From: SHXO01 sp964523885
GTDB taxonomy: Bacteria > Pseudomonadota > Gammaproteobacteria > Burkholderiales > SHXO01
Assembly (NCBI GenBank): GCA_964523885.1
Contig: CAZFYX010000025.1
Span: 75,735 to 139,734, forward strand
Length of the DNA: 64,000 nucleotides
Reading direction: 5' to 3'
This document shows, piece after piece, positions 43,858 to 52,886 of the stretch. A model generated the notes under the pieces. It was given only the letters and a program-made list of their open reading frames with translations. It did no database searches and was not told the DNA's origin. Position numbers and translations under genes: made by a program. Numbering within the stretch: position 1 is the first letter of the stretch; every line of letters starts with the position of its first letter.

Positions 43858-45525
43858 ATGGCCCAGGCTCCCGGACAAAGCGTCACGACCCTCGCGAGAG
43901 GCTTCACCCGACTCAGCACCACCCAGAAGTTCGCGCTGCTCGCCGCCCTGGCCGCAGTGATCGCCGTCATCAGCGTCGCGGCGATGTGGGCGCGGACCCC
44001 CGATTACCGCATCCTCTACTCCAACCTGTCCGATCGCGACGGCGGCGAGGTGATCGCGGCCCTGGCCGCGCTCAACGTCCCGTACCGCGTGGAGCAGGGC
44101 GGCAGCGTGATCCTGGTGCCCTCCAGCGAGGTCTACGACCTGCGCCTGAAGCTTGCCGCGCAGGGCCTGCCCAAGGGCGGGGCAGTGGGCTTCGAGCTGA
44201 TGGATTCGCAGAAGTTCGGCATCAGCCAGTTCGCCGAACAGGTCAACTACCAGCGCGCACTCGCTGGAGAGCTCGCGCGCACGGTCCAGTCGTTCGCGGC
44301 AGTGCAGAGCGCGCGCGTGCACCTGGCGATTCCCCGTCCCAGCGTGTTCGTGCGCGAGCAGCAGCAGCCGAGCGCCTCGGTGTTCCTGGCGATGTACCCG
44401 GGACGCGTGCTCGATGCGGCCCAGGTGAGCGCCATCCAGCATCTGGTCGCCAGCAGCGTGCCGGAACTGCCGGCGCGCAACGTGACGGTGGTGGACCAGG
44501 CCGGCAACCTGCTGACCGGTACGGCGGCCGAGCCGGGGAAGGGCATGGATGCCTCCCAGCTCAAGTATGCGCACGACGTCGAGAACGGCTACGCGCACCG
44601 GATCGAGAACATCCTGCGGCCCATCGTCGGGCCCGACAACGTGCGGGCCCAGGTCACGGCGCTGCTGGACTTCAGCCAGGCCGAGCAGACCTCGGAGACC
44701 TTCAAGCCCAACCCCACGCCGAAGGATGCGACCGTGCGCAGCCAGCAGACGGTCGAGACCATCAATACCGAGCCGTCCGGGCCCAGCGGGGTGCCCGGCG
44801 CGCTGTCCAACCAGCCGCCGGGGGCTGCGACCGCTCCCATCACCGCGCCTGCGAAGCCGGCGGCCGGCGCGGCACCGCCGCCGACGCCGACCAGCACGCA
44901 CAAGGAGAACATCCTCAACTACGAGGTGGACAAGACCGTCCGCCACGTGCGCGAGGAGGTCGGTGCGGTCAAGCGCCTGTCGGCCGCGGTGGTGGTGAAC
45001 TACCGGCGCGAGGTCGACAGTGCCGGGAAGGCGACCTACAAGCCGCTCTCCGAGGACGAGTTCAAGCAGATCAATGCGCTGGTGCGCGAGGCGATCGGGT
45101 TCAACCAGCAGCGCGGCGACACCCTCAACGTGGTGAACGCGCCGTTCAGCGGCGAGGCCCTGCCGCTGGGCGAGTCGGCCCCGTCGCAGTGGGGCACGTT
45201 CGTGCAGGACCTGAGCAGCCCGGCGGGGGTGATGACGGCGCTCAAGTACCTGGTCGCGGCAGTGGTCGTGCTGTTCGCGCTGTCGCTGATCCGGTCGGCG
45301 CTGCGCGACGTGGCGAGTGCCGGACGGATGGAGCCGGGCATGGCGCTGCCGGGCGGTGCCCTCGAGCCGCAGCTCGGCGCCCCGGGCGCCGGCGCGTATG
45401 CGGCAGCGGCCGCAGCCGGGACAGGGCCCGCGATGGAGGCCGACCTGCAGGCCGTGCGCGACCTCGCGCGCCAGGAGCCCCGCGTGGTCGCCAACGTCGT
45501 GAAGACCTGGGTGGGGCGTGAGTGA
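43858..45525 (+). CDS. fliF: Flagellar MS-ring protein FliF
   Basis: A 555-residue inner-membrane protein forming the basal body MS ring. Membrane helix 1 is at about 25-46 (FALLAALAAVIAVISVAAMW), followed by the ring-building motifs PDYRILYSNLSDRDGGEV and the KFGISQFAEQVNYQRALAGE segment. A Pro/Ala-rich stretch (about 315-350) precedes NYEVDKTVRHV, and helix 2 (ALKYLVAAVVVLFALSLI) lies near 465. The extreme C-terminus (EPRVVANVVKTWV) is the FliG-binding peptide. The ATG at 43858 is preferred over the adjacent TTG. Confidence 0.96.
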   Translation: MAQAPGQSVTTLARGFTRLSTTQKFALLAALAAVIAVISVAAMWARTPDYRILYSNLSDRDGGEVIAALAALNVPYRVEQGGSVILVPSSEVYDLRLKLAAQGLPKGGAVGFELMDSQKFGISQFAEQVNYQRALAGELARTVQSFAAVQSARVHLAIPRPSVFVREQQQPSASVFLAMYPGRVLDAAQVSAIQHLVASSVPELPARNVTVVDQAGNLLTGTAAEPGKGMDASQLKYAHDVENGYAHRIENILRPIVGPDNVRAQVTALLDFSQAEQTSETFKPNPTPKDATVRSQQTVETINTEPSGPSGVPGALSNQPPGAATAPITAPAKPAAGAAPPPTPTSTHKENILNYEVDKTVRHVREEVGAVKRLSAAVVVNYRREVDSAGKATYKPLSEDEFKQINALVREAIGFNQQRGDTLNVVNAPFSGEALPLGESAPSQWGTFVQDLSSPAGVMTALKYLVAAVVVLFALSLIRSALRDVASAGRMEPGMALPGGALEPQLGAPGAGAYAAAAAAGTGPAMEADLQAVRDLARQEPRVVANVVKTWVGRE

Positions 45526-46516
45526 CGACGGGGTGACGCGCAGCGCGATTCTCCTCATGTCGCTCGGCGAGGAGGAGGCGATCGAGGTGTTCAAGCACCT
45601 CGGCCCGCGCGAGGTGCAGAAGCTGGGCCAGGCGATGGCGACGATGTCCGGGGTCACCCGCGAGCAGGTGGCCGAGGTGCTGCGCGAGTTCCGCGAGGAG
45701 GCCGGGCAGCAATCGCCGATGGCCGGCGGTGCCGACGCCTTCCTGCGCAACGTGCTGACCCGGGCACTGGGCAGCGAGAAGGCCTCGCCGTTGCTCGACC
45801 GCATCCTGCAGGGGCAGGACGCCCGCGGCATCGAGCGCCTCAAGTGGATGGATGCCGCCGCGGTGGCCGAGCTGGTGAAGGCCGAGCATCCGCAGATCAT
45901 CGCCACCATTCTGGTGCACCTCGACTCCGACCAGGCCGGCGAGGTGCTCGGCCAGTTCGACGAGCGCCTGCGCAACGACGTGATGCTGCGCATCGCCACG
46001 CTCGACGGCGTGCAGCCCTCCGCGATGCGCGACCTCGACGAGGTGCTGACCCAGCTGCTGCAGGGCGGCGGGCAGGGCAAGCAGGCCTCGCGCGGCGGCG
46101 TCGAGGCGGCGGCCGAGATCCTCAACCACCTCGGCGGCAACCTCGAGGCGGCGGTCAGTGCGCACATCCGCGAGATCGACGCCGACCTCGCGCAGCAGAT
46201 CCAGGACAAGATGTTCGTGTTCGATAACCTGATCGGCCTGGACGACCGCGGCATCCAGCTGCTGCTGCGCGAGATCCAGTCCGAGACCCTGATCGTCGCG
46301 CTGAAGGGCACCAGCGAGGCGCTGCGGGAGAAGGTGTTCAAGAACATGTCCCAGCGTGCCGCCGAGATGCTGCGCGACGACCTCGAGGCGAAGGGGCCGG
46401 TGCGCCTGTCCGAGGTCGAGGCCGAGCAGCGCGAGATCCTGCGCATCGTGCGCCGCCTCGCCGAGGAAGGGCAGATCGTCCTCGGCGGCAAGGGAGACGA
46501 AGGCCTTGTCGAATAG
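45518..46516 (+). CDS. fliG: Flagellar motor switch protein FliG
   Basis: A 332-residue cytoplasmic ring protein binding FliF through its N-terminal domain and the MotA stator through its C-terminal domain. Family features are ILLMSLGEEEAIEVFKHL, the middle-domain EHPQIIATILVHL (EHPQ motif) and the charged torque helix region LLLREIQSETLIVALKG with AEMLRDDLEAKGPVRLSEVE. The GTG start overlaps fliF by eight bases; the stop overlaps fliH by eleven. Confidence 0.96.
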   Translation: MSDDGVTRSAILLMSLGEEEAIEVFKHLGPREVQKLGQAMATMSGVTREQVAEVLREFREEAGQQSPMAGGADAFLRNVLTRALGSEKASPLLDRILQGQDARGIERLKWMDAAAVAELVKAEHPQIIATILVHLDSDQAGEVLGQFDERLRNDVMLRIATLDGVQPSAMRDLDEVLTQLLQGGGQGKQASRGGVEAAAEILNHLGGNLEAAVSAHIREIDADLAQQIQDKMFVFDNLIGLDDRGIQLLLREIQSETLIVALKGTSEALREKVFKNMSQRAAEMLRDDLEAKGPVRLSEVEAEQREILRIVRRLAEEGQIVLGGKGDEGLVE

Positions 46517-47147
46517 GATCATCCCCAAGGGCAGCCTCGGGACCGTGCGCAAGGTCGACCTGGGCCGCTTCGGCGGCCAGGCTGCGCCACCGGCTGCCGC
46601 CGAGGCCGACGAGGCGGAGCAGGCCGCGCGGGCCGAGCTCGAGCGCGTGCGCGAGCAGGCCTATCAGGATGGCCTGGCGGCCGGGCGCCAGGAGGCGCGC
46701 GCGCTGGCCGAGCAGCAGCGCACCGAGGTGCAGGCCCTGATCGCGGGCGTGAACGAGCTGATGCAAAGCTTCGAGCAGAGCCTGGCCAACGACGTCCTGT
46801 CCCTGGGCGTGGAACTGGCCAAGCTCATCCTGCGGCATGCCGTGCGCGTCAACCCGGAGGTGATCCTGCCGGTGGTGCGCGAGGCCATCGCAAGCCTTCC
46901 CGGCATGGGCGAGCAGACCGTGATCGTGCTCAACCCTGCCGACGCTGCCACGTTCCGCCGCTTCAGCGAGGGCGAGCCCGCGCTCGCCGCCCTGCCCTGG
47001 AAGCTGGTCGAGGATGCGCAGATGGAGCGCGGCGGCTGCCGCCTGGAGACGCCCAGCACGGAGGTGGACGCAACCGTCGAGACGCGCTGGCGGCGCGTGC
47101 TCGCGGCGCTCGGGCGGGATGATCCGTGGATCGAGATCACTGTTTGA
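46506..47147 (+). CDS. fliH: Flagellar assembly protein FliH
   Basis: A 213-residue stator-like regulator of the export ATPase FliI. It has the characteristic long coiled coil after a variable N-terminus (AELERVREQAYQDGLAAGRQ with the GxxxG-type repeats) and the C-terminal domain VELAKLILRHAVRVNPEVIL and RGGCRLETPSTEVDATVETR. The TTG at 46506 (MSNRIIPKG) is chosen because it overlaps the fliG stop and matches the family start. It is followed by repeat locus C. Confidence 0.92.
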   Translation: MSNRIIPKGSLGTVRKVDLGRFGGQAAPPAAAEADEAEQAARAELERVREQAYQDGLAAGRQEARALAEQQRTEVQALIAGVNELMQSFEQSLANDVLSLGVELAKLILRHAVRVNPEVILPVVREAIASLPGMGEQTVIVLNPADAATFRRFSEGEPALAALPWKLVEDAQMERGGCRLETPSTEVDATVETRWRRVLAALGRDDPWIEITV

Positions 47148-47270
47148 GGTGAAGAGGTGAAGAGGTTAAAAAGTGAAGGGTCGATTGACCGCACCCGCGA
47201 TCTTGCCACCCCTGCAGACAGCCCCGTCTCTTCACCTTTTCACAGCGCGTAGCGCGTTCACCTTTTCACG
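47148..47270. repeat. Tandem/inverted repeat hairpin locus C (fliH to fliI gap)
   Basis: The left array at 47148-47180 repeats GTGAAGAG three to four times with a degenerate copy. The right array at 47227-47270 contains two inverted copies (TTCACCTTTTCAC twice, separated by the palindrome CGCGTAGCGCG). It begins at the base after the fliH stop and ends seven bases before the fliI start, so pairing could mask the fliI ribosome-binding site. The unit is the same as in locus E near slyD. Confidence 0.85.
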
Positions 47271-47276
47271 CGAAGC

Positions 47277-48674
47277 ATGAGCCGAGTCCGCCGGTGGCAG
47301 AAATACTTCGAGGACTGCCGCAGCGCCGCGCGGGCGTCGCAGCCGTTCACCGTGCACGGCCGCCTCACGCGCGTGGCCGGGCTGGTGATGGAGGCAGTCG
47401 GGCTCAAGATCCCGGTGGGCAACAGCTGCTACGTGCTCACCCCGAGCGGGCAGCGGGTGGATGCGGAAGTGGTCGGCTTCGCGGGCGACCGCCTGTTCCT
47501 CATGCCATCGACCGACATCTACGGCCTGAAGCCGGGCGCACTGGTGGTGCCGATCGACCCGGCCTTCGCCCGCATCCCGCGCCTGGGCGAGGACTTCGTG
47601 CCGCGGCGGCGCGCGCAGGACCGCGCCAAGCAGGTGCCGGTCGGGACCGCGCTGCTGGGCCGGGTGGTCGACGGTGCCGGACGGCCCCTCGACGATCGCG
47701 GGCCGCTGGTGCTGGACCGCTACATGCCGCTGCACAGCCGCACGGTCAACCCGCTCGACCGTGCGCCGATCCGCAACGTCCTCGACGTGGGCGTGCGCAG
47801 CATCAACGCGCTGCTCACGGTGGGGCGCGGGCAGCGCCTCGGCCTGTTCGCGGGCAGCGGCGTGGGCAAGAGCGTGCTGCTCGGCATGATGGCGCGCTAC
47901 ACCTCGGCCGACCTGGTGGTCGTGGGCCTGATCGGCGAGCGCGGGCGGGAGGTGCGCGAGTTCGTCGAGACCATCCTCGGCCGCGAGGGCCTCGAGCGGG
48001 CGGCAGTGGTCGCGGCGCCGGCCGACAGCCCGCCGCTGCTGCGTCTGCACGGTGCGGCCTATGCCACCGCGATCGCGGAGTATTTCCGCGACCAGGGCAA
48101 GCACGTGCTGCTGATCATGGACTCGCTCACGCGCTACGCCATGGCCCAGCGCGAGGTGAGCCTGGCGATCGGCGAGCCGCCGGCGACGAAGGGCTACACG
48201 CCGTCGGTGTTCGCCAAGCTGCCCCAGCTGGTGGAACGGGCCGGGAACGGGCCGGACCAGCGCGGTTCGATCACCGCCTTCTATACCGTGCTCACCGAAG
48301 GCGATGACCAGCAGGACCCGATCGCCGATTCCGCGCGTGCCATCCTCGATGGTCACATCGTGCTCTCGCGCGACCTCGCCGAGCAGGGCCACTTCCCCGC
48401 GGTCGACATCGAGGCCTCCATCAGCCGCGCGATGACCGAGCTGCTCAAGCCGGACGAGCTCGATCTCACGCGCCGCTTCCGCCAGCTGTTCTCGGCCTAT
48501 CGCCGCTCGCGCGACCTGATCGCGGTGGGCGCCTACGTGCGCGGCAACGATCCCCTGCTCGACCGTGCCGTCACGCTCTATCCGCAGCTCGCTGCGTTCC
48601 TGCAGCAGGACATGCTGGAGCGCGCATCGGTCGAGGCCAGCCGCAAGCGCCTGCGGGAGCTGGTGGGCGGCTGA
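47277..48674 (+). CDS. fliI: Flagellar export ATPase FliI
   Basis: A 465-residue cytoplasmic ATPase of the flagellar type III export apparatus, related to the F1 beta subunit. Visible parts are the P-loop GLFAGSGVGKSVLLGMM, the GLIGERGREVREFVE loop, the Walker B region LLIMDSLTRYAMAQREV and KGYTPSVFAKLPQLVERAG. Its TGA overlaps the fliJ ATG by one base. No strong ribosome-binding sequence precedes the start, which sits directly behind repeat locus C. Confidence 0.97.
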   Translation: MSRVRRWQKYFEDCRSAARASQPFTVHGRLTRVAGLVMEAVGLKIPVGNSCYVLTPSGQRVDAEVVGFAGDRLFLMPSTDIYGLKPGALVVPIDPAFARIPRLGEDFVPRRRAQDRAKQVPVGTALLGRVVDGAGRPLDDRGPLVLDRYMPLHSRTVNPLDRAPIRNVLDVGVRSINALLTVGRGQRLGLFAGSGVGKSVLLGMMARYTSADLVVVGLIGERGREVREFVETILGREGLERAAVVAAPADSPPLLRLHGAAYATAIAEYFRDQGKHVLLIMDSLTRYAMAQREVSLAIGEPPATKGYTPSVFAKLPQLVERAGNGPDQRGSITAFYTVLTEGDDQQDPIADSARAILDGHIVLSRDLAEQGHFPAVDIEASISRAMTELLKPDELDLTRRFRQLFSAYRRSRDLIAVGAYVRGNDPLLDRAVTLYPQLAAFLQQDMLERASVEASRKRLRELVGG

Positions 48675-49120
48675 TGGCCCGCGGCTTCCGGCTGCAGGCC
48701 GTGCTCGAGCTCGCCCAGCGCCGGCTGGAGGCGGCCACCGCGCAGCTGCAGCGGCTCGGCGCGCAGCGCCAGGAGGCGCAGGCCAAGCTGGCCCAGCTGG
48801 AGGGCTTCCGCACCGAGTACCGGTCGGGCCGGGAGCAGGCCCTGGTGCAGGGGATGGAGCCGGATCGCCTGCGCGACTTCGACGCCTTCCTGGCCAAGCT
48901 CGAGCGTGCGATCGCCCTGCAGGCGGGGGAGGTGCAGCGCGCACAGCAGGCGTGGGAGGCCGAGCATGCACGCTGGCTCGAGCTGCGCAGCCGCGAGCAG
49001 GCGCTGGGCGTGCTGGCGCAGCGCCACTTCGCCGCCGAAGCGGTGCGCGAGGCGCGCACGGAGCAGAAGCAGCAGGACGAGTTTGCCGCCGGCAAGGCTC
49101 GCCGCGGCACCGACGGCTGA
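48674..49120 (+). CDS. fliJ: Flagellar export chaperone FliJ
   Basis: A 148-residue almost wholly alpha-helical coiled-coil protein that sits in the FliI hexamer like a rotor stalk and escorts export chaperones. The heptad-rich sequence (LELAQRRLEAATAQLQRL, VQRAQQAWEAEHARWLEL) and position behind fliI identify it. Overlaps fliI by one base. The 94 bases to fliK hold no obvious signal. Confidence 0.9.
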   Translation: MARGFRLQAVLELAQRRLEAATAQLQRLGAQRQEAQAKLAQLEGFRTEYRSGREQALVQGMEPDRLRDFDAFLAKLERAIALQAGEVQRAQQAWEAEHARWLELRSREQALGVLAQRHFAAEAVREARTEQKQQDEFAAGKARRGTDG

Positions 49121-49214
49121 CATTCCGCCCGGCTGCAGGCGGGTGCGAGGGCGGCAACGTGCCGGTGGCATGCCGATTGCAGAAGGCAGCCCACCGCATC
49201 GCTGACGATCATCC

Positions 49215-50312
49215 ATGCCGGCTCCCGCTTTCGCCATTGCGCAATCGCTCGCGGCCCTTTCCGGGGCCAGGAGCACCACGGGGCATGCGTCCGCGCACGG
49301 CGCGCCGTCCGCTGCCGACCTGGTCGACTTCGACGCGCTGCTCGCGGCGCAGCTCGGGCTCCCGCCCGAGCAGGTGCCGGTCGAGGATCCGCGCGACCCG
49401 GCCCGGACCGTTCCCGCTCCCGTGCTGGAACAGGACGATACGGCTGCCGCACCGCCTGCCGGGGATCAGGTCCAGGCCGATCCGGCCGCCACCGCGCTCT
49501 TCGCTGTCCCCACGCCCGTTGCGGCGCCGCTGGCGCCGGCTGCGGCAGTCCCGCAGGCAACCCCGGGCGAGGCGGCCGTCGAGGTGGAGGAAGTGGTCCA
49601 GGACCGCCCCCGAGCCCTGCGCAGCACGAACGCACCGGCTCTGCGCGAGGACGTCCCTGCGGTTCGAACGGAGGCCGGCGGGCCGGCAAGCGCTGCCGCC
49701 GAGGATGCCGACCTGCCGGCAGTGCTTGCCGCCGCACCCCAGGCCGACAAGCCGCAGCTGAAGAGCGGGGCGAGCGAGGCGCTGGACGCGCCTGCGCCGC
49801 GCGTCGAGAAGACTCAGGATGGCCCCGAGCTTCACGCGGTGCCCCACGAGCGCCCGCACGAGCCGCCGCGGCGGCTCGAGGGTGGCGTGAACGACGTGCC
49901 GGTCCGGCCGATGACGCGCACCTTCGCCGATGACATCGGCCAGCGCGTGGTCTGGATGGCGTCGAACGGACAACAGGCCGCGGAGCTGCGGGTGGACCCG
50001 CCCCAGCTCGGACCGGTCGAGGTGCGCCTCACCCTGAGCGGCGACCAGGCGAGCCTCACGCTGCTCTCCCCGCACGCCTCGGTGCGAGACGCCCTGCAGA
50101 CCAGCCTCCCGCGGCTGCAGGAGATGCTGGTGGGCGCCGGCATCGACCTGGGCTCGGTTCACGTGGGCAGCCATGCCCCCGGACAGCAGCCCGACGGCCA
50201 GCCCCGGGGCGGGCGTGAGGAGCTCCCCGCCTGGCTGTCCGGCTCGGCGCCGGCCGCCGGAGGCGAGGCAGTGGTCGAGGTCCGCCGCGGCCTGGTCGAT
50301 ACCTACGCCTGA
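49215..50312 (+). CDS. fliK: Flagellar hook-length control protein FliK
   Basis: A 365-residue secreted molecular ruler that terminates hook growth and switches export specificity. The first 240 residues are Ala/Pro/Asp-rich and probably disordered. The conserved C-terminal substrate-switch domain follows, with QRVVWMASNGQQAAELRVDP, PPQLGPVEVRLTLSGDQASL and LREL-like SLPRLQEMLVGAGIDLGSV. Its length and composition are usual for FliK. Identity rests on the C-terminal domain and the gene order. Confidence 0.92.
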   Translation: MPAPAFAIAQSLAALSGARSTTGHASAHGAPSAADLVDFDALLAAQLGLPPEQVPVEDPRDPARTVPAPVLEQDDTAAAPPAGDQVQADPAATALFAVPTPVAAPLAPAAAVPQATPGEAAVEVEEVVQDRPRALRSTNAPALREDVPAVRTEAGGPASAAAEDADLPAVLAAAPQADKPQLKSGASEALDAPAPRVEKTQDGPELHAVPHERPHEPPRRLEGGVNDVPVRPMTRTFADDIGQRVVWMASNGQQAAELRVDPPQLGPVEVRLTLSGDQASLTLLSPHASVRDALQTSLPRLQEMLVGAGIDLGSVHVGSHAPGQQPDGQPRGGREELPAWLSGSAPAAGGEAVVEVRRGLVDTYA

Positions 50313-50371
50313 CCGGCGCTTGCCTTCCACCTAGACGCCTCCTAAACTTCTCCTCCGAGCGTTTTGTTTTT

Positions 50372-50387
50372 TGGCCGGTTTCATGCC
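50372..50387 (+). promoter_or_regulatory. Possible sigma-54 promoter upstream of fliL
   Basis: TGGCCGGTTTCATGCC has GG and GC dinucleotides at the correct 12-base spacing for a -24/-12 promoter, but the -12 half reads ATGC in place of TTGC and the centre deviates. It lies about 95 bases before fliL in the only sizeable gap of the second half of the fli series. The same bases form a small GCCGG/CCGGC hairpin, so a fliK terminator is an alternative reading. Confidence 0.35.
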
Positions 50388-50480
50388 GGCGGCCTTACCT
50401 TCGCGCAGTTGCGGCCGTAATTGAGGCTGCAGGCCCGCCATTCTCGGCGGGCGTCTGGTACAGCACGCGGAGAACAGGTC

Positions 50481-51068
50481 ATGTCGAGCAAGAGCGAAGC
50501 GCAGGGAGAAGCACAGGCAAATGGCAGCAGCGGGGGCAAGAAGAAGGGCCTCCTCCTGGTCATCGTGGGGGTGCTGGTGCTGGCGCTAGCTGGCGGCGGC
50601 GGCGCGTGGTTCTTCCTCGCAGGGAAGAAGGACGCAGCGGCGACCGAGGCCAAGGCCAAGCCCAAGGACGATCACCCGCCGGTGTTCGTCACGCTCGACC
50701 CCTTCGTCGTCAACCTCGCCGGCGACGGCGAGCACTATCTGCAGGTCGGCATCAACCTCAAGGTGGCCGACAGCCACGTGCCGGACCAGATCAAGGCGCA
50801 CCTGCCCGAGATCCGCAACGCGGTGCTGCTGCTGCTGTCGAGCAAGCACGCGGAGGAGCTGGCCACCCTGGATGGCAAGAACCAGCTTCGGCGCGAGATC
50901 CGCGCAGCCGTGAACACCCCGCTCGGCGTGCAGGCGCCCGCCGCGGCGGCACCCGCCAGCGGCGCCGTGGGCGAGGCCCATGCCGGCGAGCCGGCGCACG
51001 CGGAAGGCACGCCCGAGCACGGCGGCGGCGTGCTCGACGTGCTGCTCACGTCCTTCGTGATCCAGTAG
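50481..51068 (+). CDS. fliL: Flagellar basal body-associated protein FliL
   Basis: A 195-residue single-pass inner-membrane protein surrounding the stator units. After a charged N-terminus the membrane helix is at about 22-44 (GLLLVIVGVLVLALAGGGGAWFFLAG), followed by the periplasmic stomatin-like domain (FVTLDPFVVNLAGDGEHYLQVGINLKV). An Ala/Gly/His-rich insert (about 155-180) precedes the conserved ending DVLLTSFVIQ. Stop abuts the fliM ATG. Confidence 0.94.
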   Translation: MSSKSEAQGEAQANGSSGGKKKGLLLVIVGVLVLALAGGGGAWFFLAGKKDAAATEAKAKPKDDHPPVFVTLDPFVVNLAGDGEHYLQVGINLKVADSHVPDQIKAHLPEIRNAVLLLLSSKHAEELATLDGKNQLRREIRAAVNTPLGVQAPAAAAPASGAVGEAHAGEPAHAEGTPEHGGGVLDVLLTSFVIQ

Positions 51069-52040
51069 ATGGCCGAGGACATCCTCTCGCAGGAAGAAGT
51101 CGACGCACTGCTGCGCGGGGTCGCCACCGAGCCCGACGCGCCTGCCGAGGAGGAGGTCCCTGCCGGAGGGATCCGCCCCTACGACATCGGCCGCCAGGAG
51201 CGGATCGTGCGCGGGCGCATGCCCGCGCTCGAGCTGGTCAACGAGCGCTTCGTGCGCATGCTGCGCACCGCGCTGTCGGAGTTCTCGCACCGGAGCACCG
51301 AGGTCACCGCAGGTCCCGTGCGCGTCATCAAGTACGGGGAGTTCGTGCGCAACCTGGTGGTGCCCACGAATCTCAACCTGGTGCAGGTCAAGCCGCTGCG
51401 CGGCACGGCCCTGATGGTGCTGGAGCCCGCGCTCGTGTTCCAGCTGGTGGACCAGCTGTTCGGCGGCAAGGGCCGGCAGCCAGCACGGGTCGAGGGCCGC
51501 GAGTTCACCCCCACCGAGATGCGCATCATCCGGCGCGTGCTCGACCTCGCGTTCGACTGCTACCAGCGCGCGTGGGAGCCGGTCTGCAAGCTCGAGTTCG
51601 AGTACCTGCGCTCGGAGATGAACACCCAGTTCGCGACCGTGGCCACGCCGGTGGAACTGGTGGTGGTCACGACGTTCGGCATCGACCAGGGCGCCGGCAG
51701 CGCCGATTTCCACGTCTGCATCCCCTATGCTATGCTCGAACCGATCCGCAGCGTCATTCATGACGCAGTGGGTCCGGATCGTGGCGAGGCCGACGGGCGC
51801 TGGTTGTCGATGTTGACCAGCCACGTGTACGGCACCGAGATCGAGCTGACGGCGAACCTCGCCACCGCCGAAGTGACGCTGCGGCAGCTGCTGACGCTGC
51901 AGCCCGGCGACGTGATCGCGCTCGAGCTCGAGCCTTCGATCACCGCCGACATCGATGGCGTGCCGGTCATGCGCTGCGGCTACGGCGTGGTCAACGGCCG
52001 CTACGCGCTGAAGGTGGAGCAGCCGCCGGGCGGCGGCTAG
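51069..52040 (+). CDS. fliM: Flagellar motor switch protein FliM
   Basis: A 323-residue C-ring protein. The N-terminal CheY-P-binding peptide is LSQEEVDALL, followed by the middle domain (PALELVNERFVRMLRTALSEF, VKPLRGTALMVLEPALVF, LVDQLFGGKGRQP) and the C-terminal SpoA domain (LTANLATAEVTLRQLLTLQPGDVIAL). Intact. Begins directly after the fliL stop. Confidence 0.97.
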   Translation: MAEDILSQEEVDALLRGVATEPDAPAEEEVPAGGIRPYDIGRQERIVRGRMPALELVNERFVRMLRTALSEFSHRSTEVTAGPVRVIKYGEFVRNLVVPTNLNLVQVKPLRGTALMVLEPALVFQLVDQLFGGKGRQPARVEGREFTPTEMRIIRRVLDLAFDCYQRAWEPVCKLEFEYLRSEMNTQFATVATPVELVVVTTFGIDQGAGSADFHVCIPYAMLEPIRSVIHDAVGPDRGEADGRWLSMLTSHVYGTEIELTANLATAEVTLRQLLTLQPGDVIALELEPSITADIDGVPVMRCGYGVVNGRYALKVEQPPGGG

Positions 52041-52071
52041 CAGGCGCAAACGCCCCGGGCAGGAAGGTGTG

Positions 52072-52461
52072 ATGGCGGACAGCAACGTGAAGGGCGACAT
52101 CAGCGCGGACGAGTGGGCTGCCTCCACCAGTGCCGCATCCGCATCCCATCCCGGCGTCTTCCAGGAGCTCAAGCCCGAGCCCGGCGCCACCGGCCAGCCC
52201 GGCGGACTCGACGTCATCCTCGACATTCCCGTGCAGCTCACCGTGGAGCTCGGTCGCACCAAGACCCCGATCCGCGACCTGCTCATGCTGGCGCAGGGCT
52301 CGGTGGTGGAGCTCGACCGCCTGGCCGGCGAGCCGCTCGACGTGCTGGTCAACGGCACCCTGATCGCGCAGGGCGAAGTGGTGGTGGTCAACGACAAGTT
52401 CGGCATCCGCCTCACCGACGTGATCGGGCCGGACGAGCGCCTGCGCCGGCTGCAGCGGTGA
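52072..52461 (+). CDS. fliN: Flagellar motor switch protein FliN
   Basis: A 129-residue C-ring protein with a variable Ala/Ser-rich N-terminus and the conserved SpoA domain: LDVILDIPVQLTVELGRTKTPIRDLL, AQGSVVELDRLAGEPLDVLVNG, GEVVVVNDKFGIRLTDV. An AGGAAGG ribosome-binding sequence precedes the ATG at 52072 (a GTG immediately before it is in frame but less likely). Stop overlaps the fliO GTG by four bases. Confidence 0.97.
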   Translation: MADSNVKGDISADEWAASTSAASASHPGVFQELKPEPGATGQPGGLDVILDIPVQLTVELGRTKTPIRDLLMLAQGSVVELDRLAGEPLDVLVNGTLIAQGEVVVVNDKFGIRLTDVIGPDERLRRLQR

Positions 52462-52886
52462 TTCCTCCCGGCCTGTGGGCCTCGCCCGCAGCGCTGCTGA
52501 TGCTCGCGCTGCCGGCCGTGGCGGCGGAGCCCGCACCTTCCCTCTCCCCGGTCTCCGCCACCAGCCTCGTCCAGGTCGTGCTCGCGCTGCTCGTGGTGCT
52601 GGCCGCCATCGGGTTCTTCGCCTGGCTGCTTCGGCGCATGTCACCCGGCCTCAATGCCGCCGGCGGCATGCGCGTGATCGGCGGCGTGATGGTGGGGCCG
52701 CGCGAGCGCCTGGTGATGGTCGAGGTGGGCGACACCTGGCTGCTGCTCGGGGTGGCCAGCGGCGGGGTCTCGCTGGTGCACACCATGCCGCGGCCGCCGC
52801 AGGCGGCGGCCGGCGCGGCGACGGGCAACGCGCAGTTCTCGCGCCTGCTCAACCAGGTCCTCAAGCAGGGCCGGCGCGAGGGCTGA
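52458..52886 (+). CDS. fliO: Flagellar biosynthetic protein FliO
   Basis: A 142-residue membrane protein assisting assembly of the FliP ring of the export gate. It has a short N-terminal hydrophobic segment (PAALLMLALPAVA), one clear membrane helix (LVQVVLALLVVLAAIGFFAWLL) and the cytoplasmic tail RVIGGVMVGPRERLVMVEVGDTWLLLGV. The GTG at 52458 overlaps the fliN TGA (GTGA), and the stop abuts fliP. Confidence 0.9.
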   Translation: MIPPGLWASPAALLMLALPAVAAEPAPSLSPVSATSLVQVVLALLVVLAAIGFFAWLLRRMSPGLNAAGGMRVIGGVMVGPRERLVMVEVGDTWLLLGVASGGVSLVHTMPRPPQAAAGAATGNAQFSRLLNQVLKQGRREG

